DNA of 64,000 bases from Kordia aestuariivivens (GTDB taxonomy: Bacteria > Bacteroidota > Bacteroidia > Flavobacteriales > Flavobacteriaceae). Positions 19,172 to 24,506 of this stretch are shown here, in pieces. The stretch spans positions 1-64,000 of the forward strand of contig NZ_JACGWS010000001.1 in assembly GCF_014397005.1 (NCBI RefSeq), given 5' to 3'. The number at the start of each line of letters is the position of its first letter. Within the stretch, counting starts at the first letter, position 1. The position numbers were made by a program, and so were the translations under genes. Under the pieces are notes generated by a model. It ran no database searches. It saw only the letters and a list, made by a program, of their open reading frames with translations, and was not told the DNA's origin.

Positions 19172-19327
19172 ATGAAAAAAAGAAATTTTAAGTTATTAAA
19201 GCTGAACAAAAAATCTATTTCTACTCTTGTTGTTAACGATTTAAAAAATATAAAAGGAGGTACGTGGAATACGTTATTTTGTTCTTCTGGAGATCCACAT
19301 CATAAATGTGACCCTTGTGAAGATTAA
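19172..19327 (+). CDS. Small double-glycine precursor peptide, class I lanthipeptide-type leader
   Basis: A 51-residue peptide. The leader, MKKRNFKLLKLNKKSIST, carries the LxLNKKxISxL pattern of Bacteroidota class I lanthipeptide-type precursors and ends in a double glycine (Gly29-Gly30). The core of about 21 residues holds Cys37, Cys46 and Cys49 plus Ser/Thr and two His. Export and cleavage after GG would release it. No LanB, LanC or C39 protease is in the window, so modification is unproven. Upstream DNA, including the palindrome, closely resembles that of the gene at 21567, pointing to duplication. Confidence 0.72.
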   Translation: MKKRNFKLLKLNKKSISTLVVNDLKNIKGGTWNTLFCSSGDPHHKCDPCED

Positions 19328-19422
19328 CATACTTATTGTATAATGTTAATTCTTAGTAGGTTTTTGTATTGTAATTTCACTTTCTATACCTTAGGTTATT
19401 ATTAATTATAAAAATCTTGATT

Positions 19423-19521
19423 ATGTTAGAAAAATTTCAACAATTAACTAAAGAGCAAATGAATGCTGTTTATGGTGGAGCGCAAGATGTCGCTGATATT
19501 GACAGAACTCAACCCAATTAA
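19423..19521 (+). CDS. Very short double-glycine peptide, MLEKFQQL-type leader
   Basis: A 32-residue peptide, MLEKFQQLTKEQMNAVYGG followed by a 13-residue acidic tail without Cys. The leader, with aromatic-GG at 17-19, resembles that of the 31-residue peptide at 21886 (MLEQFEQF ... FGG). It lacks the palindrome found before its larger neighbours; it may be transcribed with the gene at 19172. Its tail has few modifiable residues, so it could be a signal peptide, a bare leader relic or a decoy. The call rests on leader similarity and context. Confidence 0.5.
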   Translation: MLEKFQQLTKEQMNAVYGGAQDVADIDRTQPN

Positions 19522-19543
19522 CAACATGAAAACTGTTTTTTAA

Positions 19544-19567
19544 AATCCCCTTAAATTCGAGGGGATT
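19544..19567 (+). terminator. Hairpin between a peptide gene and the aminotransferase gene
   Basis: AATCCCCT and AGGGGATT form an 8-bp stem with an 8-base loop, followed by AATTTTCT. It could end transcription of the two peptide genes or attenuate read-through into the aminotransferase gene. Confidence 0.5.
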
Positions 19568-19642
19568 AATTTTCTATATAAATTCATTTTGGAAGAAAAA
19601 GAAAGCAGATTATTAATTGTAAGTTGTAATTTTGATTCTACT

Positions 19643-20800
19643 ATGTTAGAAAGTCAAAAAGATAAATTTAAGTTACCAGAAGAAGTTACCTATTTAAACG
19701 GTGCGTACATGTCGCCTTCATTAAAATCGGTAGAACTAGCAGGACATCAGGCGGTAAGTCAAAAATGTTTACCTTTTGAAATTAAACCTGTTGATTTTTT
19801 CACAGATACAAAAAAGTTAAAAGCACTCTTTGCAGAGTTAGTCACTGTTCCTGATCCTCAAAATATTGCTGTAATTCCATCAGTTTCTTATGGAATCGCT
19901 ACTGTAGCAAAAAATATACCCTTAGAAAAAGGAGATGAAATTTTAATCGTTGGAGAGCAGTTTCCAAGTAATGTATATTCTTGGCAACGAATCGCAGATC
20001 AAAATGAAGCTAAAATTAGCATTGTTTCTGCGCCAACTCAAGATTTTGTGGATAGAGGAAAGAACTGGAATGCGCAAATTTTAGCATCAATACACGAAAA
20101 AACGAAAGTCGTAGCAATGCCTCATATTCATTGGAGTGATGGAACTTTGTTTGACTTGAAAGCTATTCGAAAAAAGACCAAAGAATATAATGCATTATTA
20201 ATTATTGACGGAACACAAAGTATAGGCGCCTTGCCGTTTTCAGTTGAAGAAATTCAACCCGATGCATTAATTTGTGCAGGGTATAAATGGTTGTTAGGTC
20301 CGTATGCTATCGGATTAGCATATTATTCAGATGAACTGTGTAAAGGAATTCCAATAGAAGAAAATTGGATCAATAGAAAGCAGAGTGAAGATTTTACAAA
20401 TTTGGTTTCTTATGAAAATAAGTATCAACCAAAAGCTGGAAGATTTAATGTAGGAGAGATGAGTAATTTTACCTTAACTCCAATGCTTATAAAAGCAATA
20501 GCACAGCTTTTAGAATGGAAACCTATGCATATTCAAGAATACTGTGCGGAAATCTCAAGAAATGCTATTGCTGAATTAAAAGAACTAGGATGTTTTATTG
20601 AAGATGTAAATTACCGTAGTTCACATTTATTTGGTATTTATTTGCCAGAAGGAATAGCTACAGAAGAATTTAAAAATAAACTAATAGAAGAAAATATATA
20701 TGTATCCTTTAGAGGGAATGCTGTTCGAGTTTCTTCACACGTATACAATACACAGAAAGACTTTGAAAAATTAGTACACTGTTTCAAAAGTCTAATTTAA
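19643..20800 (+). CDS. Class V aminotransferase-fold PLP-dependent enzyme
   Basis: From the ATG at 19643 the protein has 385 residues; an upstream TTG adds 18 with no homology-like feature. The fold is class V (isopenicillin epimerase, cysteine desulfurase and selenocysteine lyase relatives). It shows YLNGAYMSPS at the start, PSVSYGI in the small-loop region, the cofactor Asp in IIDGTQSIGALPF and the Schiff-base Lys in CAGYKWLLGPYAIG. A conserved desulfurase-type loop Cys is not evident, so a transaminase, epimerase or lyase acting on a small molecule is likelier. It is embedded among precursor peptides, but a role in their modification is only inferred. Confidence 0.85.
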   Translation: MLESQKDKFKLPEEVTYLNGAYMSPSLKSVELAGHQAVSQKCLPFEIKPVDFFTDTKKLKALFAELVTVPDPQNIAVIPSVSYGIATVAKNIPLEKGDEILIVGEQFPSNVYSWQRIADQNEAKISIVSAPTQDFVDRGKNWNAQILASIHEKTKVVAMPHIHWSDGTLFDLKAIRKKTKEYNALLIIDGTQSIGALPFSVEEIQPDALICAGYKWLLGPYAIGLAYYSDELCKGIPIEENWINRKQSEDFTNLVSYENKYQPKAGRFNVGEMSNFTLTPMLIKAIAQLLEWKPMHIQEYCAEISRNAIAELKELGCFIEDVNYRSSHLFGIYLPEGIATEEFKNKLIEENIYVSFRGNAVRVSSHVYNTQKDFEKLVHCFKSLI

Positions 20801-20888
20801 TATTTGCTTTTCAAGCATAATCATCATCATTTTAATAATTTTTTTTGATGACTTTAAAAATCCTAGTTAACTACTGTTTAAATGTTAA

Positions 20889-20905
20889 TTACGGTGTTCC
20901 CGTAA
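20889..20905 (+). promoter_or_regulatory. Palindromic operator-like site TTACGG-N5-CCGTAA
   Basis: A perfect 6-bp inverted repeat, TTACGG-TGTTC-CCGTAA, ends 56 bases before the ATG of the peptide gene at 20962. Arms, spacer length and distance match the site before the gene at 21567. Its position where a -33 element would lie suggests an activator or repressor site. Confidence 0.7.
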
Positions 20906-20961
20906 CCAATTGATTATTAATTGCTTTATCTTTTTTAGTATTAATTTTAAATTCAATTACG

Positions 20962-21147
20962 ATGTTAAAAAAAATTTTAAATCTAAATGGAACTAAGCAA
21001 TTAAAAAAAGAAAAACAATCTGTCATTAATGGTGGTAGAATTAGTCTAGGTCCCTGTGGAGGTACTGGAGGAATGATTTACCATAGTGACCCAAATTGTC
21101 ACTGTCCAGGAATATGGTCTGGAGGAAATTGTTGGGTTTGTTATTAA
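20962..21147 (+). CDS. Double-glycine precursor peptide, MLKKILNL-type leader, Cys/Gly-rich core
   Basis: A 61-residue peptide. The leader MLKKILNLNGTKQLKKEKQ continues to INGG (residues 22-25), a pattern shared with the orphan peptide at 60297-60503 (MLKNILNLDG ... INGG). The core of 36 residues is rich in Gly and Cys (Cys32, Cys47, Cys49, Cys57, Cys60) with several aromatic residues, as expected of a disulfide- or otherwise cross-linked secreted peptide. It has its own palindrome upstream and a strong UUCG-loop terminator downstream, so it is a separate transcription unit. Bacteriocin-like or signalling function is an inference. Confidence 0.72.
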   Translation: MLKKILNLNGTKQLKKEKQSVINGGRISLGPCGGTGGMIYHSDPNCHCPGIWSGGNCWVCY

Positions 21148-21155
21148 TATCCAAT

Positions 21156-21182
21156 AGCGAACTTCGGTTCGCTTTTCTTTTG
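21156..21182 (+). terminator. Rho-independent terminator with UUCG tetraloop
   Basis: AGCGAAC-TTCG-GTTCGCT is a perfect 7-bp stem with a stable UUCG loop, followed by TTTTCTTTT. The same 18-base hairpin ends the peptide gene at 21567. Confidence 0.85.
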
Positions 21183-21253
21183 CCCTGTTGTCTCATAACT
21201 ACAGTTTAATTGGTTTGTAACTTTTCTTTCTAATTTCATACTAATTTCTTATT

Positions 21254-21436
21254 ATGGAGCATTTTAAAGGCATAAAGAGATTTTTTATATCAATGGCGAT
21301 AATTTTTGTATTTGCTTGTCTCTTTGGTGTTCTTAAATTATTGGTTGGGCATGTTCTTGCCTTCATTATCACTATTGTTGTGGTCTTTCTTTTATTCGAT
21401 TATGTCAATGAAAAAAATAAGAATGACTTTTCTTGA
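21254..21436 (+). CDS. Small membrane protein, 60 residues
   Basis: I do not recognise a family. The protein has a short basic start (MEHFKGIKRF), two closely spaced hydrophobic stretches (about 11-26 and 29-49) and a charged tail (NEKNKNDFS), so it should be a two-helix inner-membrane protein. It lies between two precursor peptide genes and has no palindrome of its own. Small membrane proteins next to bacteriocin genes are often immunity proteins, so that role is possible but untested. Confidence 0.5.
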   Translation: MEHFKGIKRFFISMAIIFVFACLFGVLKLLVGHVLAFIITIVVVFLLFDYVNEKNKNDFS

Positions 21437-21496
21437 TATTTTTACTACAGTTATTTTGCTATTCATTTTATAAATTGAACATTACTTTTCTTTCAA

Positions 21497-21513
21497 TTAC
21501 GGCTTTACCGTAA
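21497..21513 (+). promoter_or_regulatory. Palindromic operator-like site TTACGG-N5-CCGTAA
   Basis: A perfect inverted repeat TTACGGCTTTACCGTAA ends 53 bases before the ATG of the peptide gene at 21567. It is followed 7 bases later by TATAATTTG, close to the TAnnTTTG promoter box. The same layout appears at 19104 and 20889. Confidence 0.72.
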
Positions 21514-21566
21514 GTGGTTTATAATTTGTTTTTTTATTTTTCTATTCTAAATCAAAATTATATATC

Positions 21567-21764
21567 ATGAAAAAAAAGAATCTTAAATCGTTGAGGCTTA
21601 ACAAGAAGTCTGTTTCTTCATTAACTGCTGAAAAAGCAAAAGGAGGTCTTGGTATTACTTCTGGTCATCCAATTTGTTCTATAGAACCTGAATTTTGTAA
21701 CTGGACATTAAATAGATGGTGTTACAATACTGGTTCTCCAGGAATTTGTACTGCTCCTAAATAA
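21567..21764 (+). CDS. Double-glycine precursor peptide, class I lanthipeptide-type leader
   Basis: A 65-residue peptide. Its leader MKKKNLKSLRLNKKSVSSL has the LxLNKKxxSxL pattern and ends with GG at residues 26-27. It is a paralogue of the peptide at 19172, with similar upstream DNA down to the sequence before the ATG. The core of about 38 residues contains Cys37, Cys44, Cys52 and Cys61, several Ser/Thr and three Trp/Tyr. Palindromic operator upstream and UUCG terminator downstream frame a single-gene unit. Whether lanthionine rings form is unknown because no dehydratase or cyclase gene lies nearby. Confidence 0.72.
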   Translation: MKKKNLKSLRLNKKSVSSLTAEKAKGGLGITSGHPICSIEPEFCNWTLNRWCYNTGSPGICTAPK

Positions 21765-21778
21765 ACTTTAATAGTAAA

Positions 21779-21805
21779 AGCGAACTTCGGTTCGCTTTTC
21801 TTTTC
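21779..21805 (+). terminator. Rho-independent terminator with UUCG tetraloop
   Basis: The hairpin AGCGAACTTCGGTTCGCT is identical to that at 21156-21173 and is followed by TTTCTTTTCT. The duplicate terminator supports copying of whole peptide cassettes. Confidence 0.85.
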
Positions 21806-21885
21806 TCTGTACTTTTCATAATTTCTACTGTTTTACGTTTATTTATTTTTTAGTATCTTCTTACTTAATTTTAAAATCTATTATT

Positions 21886-21981
21886 ATGTTAGAACAGTTT
21901 GAACAATTCGAGATCGAAAATCCTCAAATAATTTTTGGCGGCAGTTCATCCCAGGGTGCTCATTGCGATGCTTATGGATGA
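21886..21981 (+). CDS. Very short double-glycine peptide, MLEQFEQF-type leader
   Basis: A 31-residue peptide: MLEQFEQFEIENPQIIFGG then a 12-residue tail containing one Cys, three Ser and one His. It parallels the 32-residue peptide at 19423 (MLEKFQQL ... YGG) and forms a third leader class in this locus. It is followed by its own AGCGACC-cata-GGTCGCT terminator, which favours a real transcript. It could be a minimal precursor or a signal. The call rests on similarity and the terminator only. Confidence 0.5.
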   Translation: MLEQFEQFEIENPQIIFGGSSSQGAHCDAYG

Positions 21982-22025
21982 TTACAGTTATGATTATTTA
22001 AAATAAGTTACATTCCTTGTTTTAG

Positions 22026-22052
22026 AGCGACCCATAGGTCGCTTTTCTTTTT
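22026..22052 (+). terminator. Rho-independent terminator
   Basis: AGCGACC and GGTCGCT form a perfect 7-bp stem with a 4-base loop, followed by TTTCTTTTTC. It closes the peptide cluster before the isoaspartyl peptidase gene. Confidence 0.8.
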
Positions 22053-22159
22053 CACATTAAAAAAACCTGTAATAGAATTAAAATACTTTAATATAGTTTT
22101 TTGAATTTTGTTCTTTAATGCTAACAAATTCGTAATTTCGCCCATCAAATTTTAAGAAA

Positions 22160-23089
22160 ATGCAAACCATTTCAATAGCCATTCACGGAGGCGCAGGAAC
22201 TTTAGTAAAGGGAATGATGACACCTGAATTAGAAACTCAATACAAAGCAGCATTACAAAAAGCATTGGATGCAGGTTATGCATTGTTAGCAGAAGGAAAA
22301 TCGGCAGTAGAAGCTGTGGAAAAGGCAGTTATACTATTGGAAGATTCACACTTATTCAATGCTGGAAAAGGAAGCGTGTTTACAGCTGTTGGAACACATG
22401 AAATGGACGCAGCTATTATGGAAGGCAAAACCCTAAATGCGGGGGCAGTTTCGTTAATCACAGGAATCAAAAACCCTGTTTCGTTGGCGCGTGATGTGAT
22501 GGACAAAAGCGAACATGTGTTTATGGCGGGCGAAGGCGCGATGCATTTTGCGAAAATTCATGGATATGCATTAGAAGATCCATCGTATTTTTACGATGAA
22601 TTACGTCATAGTCAATGGCAAGAAATAAAAGATACCGATAGTTTTCAGTTAGATCATTCTGTAAAAAAAGATTCTAAGTTTGGAACTGTTGGCGCAGTTG
22701 CCTGTGATAAAGATGGAAACATTGCGGCGGCAACTTCTACAGGCGGAATGACCAACAAACGTTTTGGTCGCGTAGGCGATTCACCAATGATTGGCGCAGG
22801 AAACTATGCAAATAATGAAACTTGTGCCGTTTCATGTACAGGAAGTGGCGAATATTTCATTCGTGGCGTTGTCGCGTATGATGTTTCAAGTTTGATGGAA
22901 CACAAAGAATATTCACTCGAAAAAGCTGCAGATATCGTCATTAACGAACGCATCTTAAAACTTGGCGGTGATGGCGGACTCATCGCAGTTGATGCCAAAG
23001 GGAACATCGCAATGCCGTTCAACACGGAAGGAATGTACCGCGCGTGTAAATCTTCAAACGGAACGGAAGAGGTTTCTATTTATAAGTAG
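22160..23089 (+). CDS. iaaA: Isoaspartyl peptidase / plant-type L-asparaginase
   Basis: A 309-residue Ntn-hydrolase that matures by self-cleavage. The signature GTVGAVA with the nucleophile Thr176 marks the start of the small subunit; FNAGKGSVF (66-74) and TSTGGMTNK (192-200) are further family motifs. No signal peptide is seen, so it is cytosolic. The enzyme hydrolyses isoaspartyl dipeptides such as beta-Asp-Arg. Next to cyanophycinase and cyanophycin synthetase it fits the last step of cyanophycin breakdown, giving free Asp and Arg. That pathway role is inferred from context. Confidence 0.92.
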   Translation: MQTISIAIHGGAGTLVKGMMTPELETQYKAALQKALDAGYALLAEGKSAVEAVEKAVILLEDSHLFNAGKGSVFTAVGTHEMDAAIMEGKTLNAGAVSLITGIKNPVSLARDVMDKSEHVFMAGEGAMHFAKIHGYALEDPSYFYDELRHSQWQEIKDTDSFQLDHSVKKDSKFGTVGAVACDKDGNIAAATSTGGMTNKRFGRVGDSPMIGAGNYANNETCAVSCTGSGEYFIRGVVAYDVSSLMEHKEYSLEKAADIVINERILKLGGDGGLIAVDAKGNIAMPFNTEGMYRACKSSNGTEEVSIYK

Positions 23090-23425
23090 CATTTCGGCTA
23101 CGCTCAATGTACTTTGTTTGGTGAACTAAGAGTTTTATATGGAGAAATGTTTCGTCAAACTGAATCAAGTTCAGTTTCACAGAACAGTGAGCAAGTTTAT
23201 GCGATGTTGAATCAAGTTCAACATGACGTGAGAACAAGAAAAATCTTGCGAAAGCAGAATAAGAAATCTAAGCAAGTCCAAGAAATTCGAGCTTCGTGAG
23301 AGATTCCCGTCTTCACGGGAAAACGTCTAATAAATTCGAGCATTGCGAGAATATGTCTAAGAGGTTTGAGCCACGCGAGAACAAGTCTAAAATTCTAAGA
23401 GATTCCCGTTTTCACGGGAACAAGT
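23090..23425. repeat. Repeat-rich spacer with paired palindromic elements
   Basis: The spacer holds two CAAG-loop hairpins, ACTGAA/TTCAGT (23159-23175) and TGTTGAA/TTCAACA (23205-23223). It also holds two TTCCCGT/ACGGGAA hairpins with 4-base loops (23304-23321 and 23403-23420), separated by GAGCxxxGxGAGA-like segments. A 61-codon frame at 23114 is made of these repeats and is not a gene. It lies between convergent iaaA and cphB. Confidence 0.75.
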
Positions 23426-24289
23426 CTAAATAAAAGGAGCTTCAATAGGTAAAACAGAAACCGTACGATTTTTAATATCAAACTGATCTCCGTTTGATAA
23501 TACATGAACTCGTAAGTTTGCCATGGTCATCGGCGTTCCTTCTTTTAAAACTTTTTCGTTGTTATGTGTTAATGAAGAACCATCAAACACAATCACCATT
23601 CCTGAACCAATTACAGTGCAATTGTTTCCGTTTTTGATAATCATTCCGGTGTCTTCAGCCAATCCGATTCCGATTAAATCAGGATGTTTTGCCACAGCTT
23701 CAGATTGTCTTCCAAAACGTCCTCTACGAATAAAATGTGTGTCAATAATCAATTCTGGAATCAGGCTTAAACCTTTATACATCGTAACTGCACCTTTAAT
23801 AAATGCTTCTGTAGCGCTTCCGCCAGCAATCATTTCGTTTGCCATGACCATTGCGCCAGCACTTGTACCAGCAATTACAAAACCTTCTTCATTTTGGTAA
23901 CGATCTACTAAAATATCGTGAATTTTAGTTCCGCCAATTCTATCCGTAATTTTAGATTGATCTCCGCCAGAAAACATAATACATTTTGCTGTTTTGATCA
24001 ATTCAATAGAAATTTCCTTTTCAGAATCTTCTTTACTTCTAATATCTAAAACTGTTACATCTGTGCAGCCTAGTTTTTGAAATGCATCTAAGTAATTTTC
24101 GCCAACTTCCACAGGAATGCTAGAAGCAGTAGGAATCACCACAATTTTTGCATCAATGCCACCAGCTTCTTTTACGACGTGAAACAATATTCCTTCGTCA
24201 ATAAATTCTTCTGTGTACATTTCGTTATCGTCATCTCCTTTATCTTCATTTCCTCCAATGGGGATTAGAGTTCCTTTAATCTGCTGCAT
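23426..24289 (-). CDS. cphB: Cyanophycinase
   Basis: A 287-residue serine hydrolase of peptidase family S51. It shows IPIGGNEDKG at the N-terminus, FSGGDQSKI (107-114), the nucleophile elbow GTSAGA with Ser143 and the DTHFIRRGRFGR segment typical of cyanophycinases. It cuts cyanophycin (multi-L-arginyl-poly-L-aspartate) to beta-Asp-Arg dipeptides. There is no export signal, so it acts on the intracellular polymer. It is divergent from the synthetase gene, with 217 bases between them for shared regulation. Length fits intracellular enzymes. Confidence 0.92.
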   Translation of the reverse strand: MQQIKGTLIPIGGNEDKGDDDNEMYTEEFIDEGILFHVVKEAGGIDAKIVVIPTASSIPVEVGENYLDAFQKLGCTDVTVLDIRSKEDSEKEISIELIKTAKCIMFSGGDQSKITDRIGGTKIHDILVDRYQNEEGFVIAGTSAGAMVMANEMIAGGSATEAFIKGAVTMYKGLSLIPELIIDTHFIRRGRFGRQSEAVAKHPDLIGIGLAEDTGMIIKNGNNCTVIGSGMVIVFDGSSLTHNNEKVLKEGTPMTMANLRVHVLSNGDQFDIKNRTVSVLPIEAPFI

Positions 24290-24506
24290 GTTCTTGTGAT
24301 TTTTTATGAATGCAAAAGTAAAATAAATTTTTATCTGTTACCCTTTTTTTAGTGTAATCTTAATCTAATACCGTCTCTGTTTTGAAATTGATATAAAAAG
24401 AGGATGATTTTTTTCTTTATAGAATCTTAAAAAGGACTAAGAAATCTGTGAAATTTTTCTATATTTATGACTTATCTTGTTATGAAACAAACAAAATTAA
24501 CCACAG

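Noticed and set aside
18960-22159. Complete lanthipeptide biosynthetic cluster
   Set aside because: Only precursor-like peptides are seen; no dehydratase, cyclase or C39 transporter is present, so the product class is left open.
23114-23299. 61-codon frame after iaaA
   Set aside because: It consists of the CAAG-loop palindromes and degenerate repeat text; the residues simply reflect the repeats.
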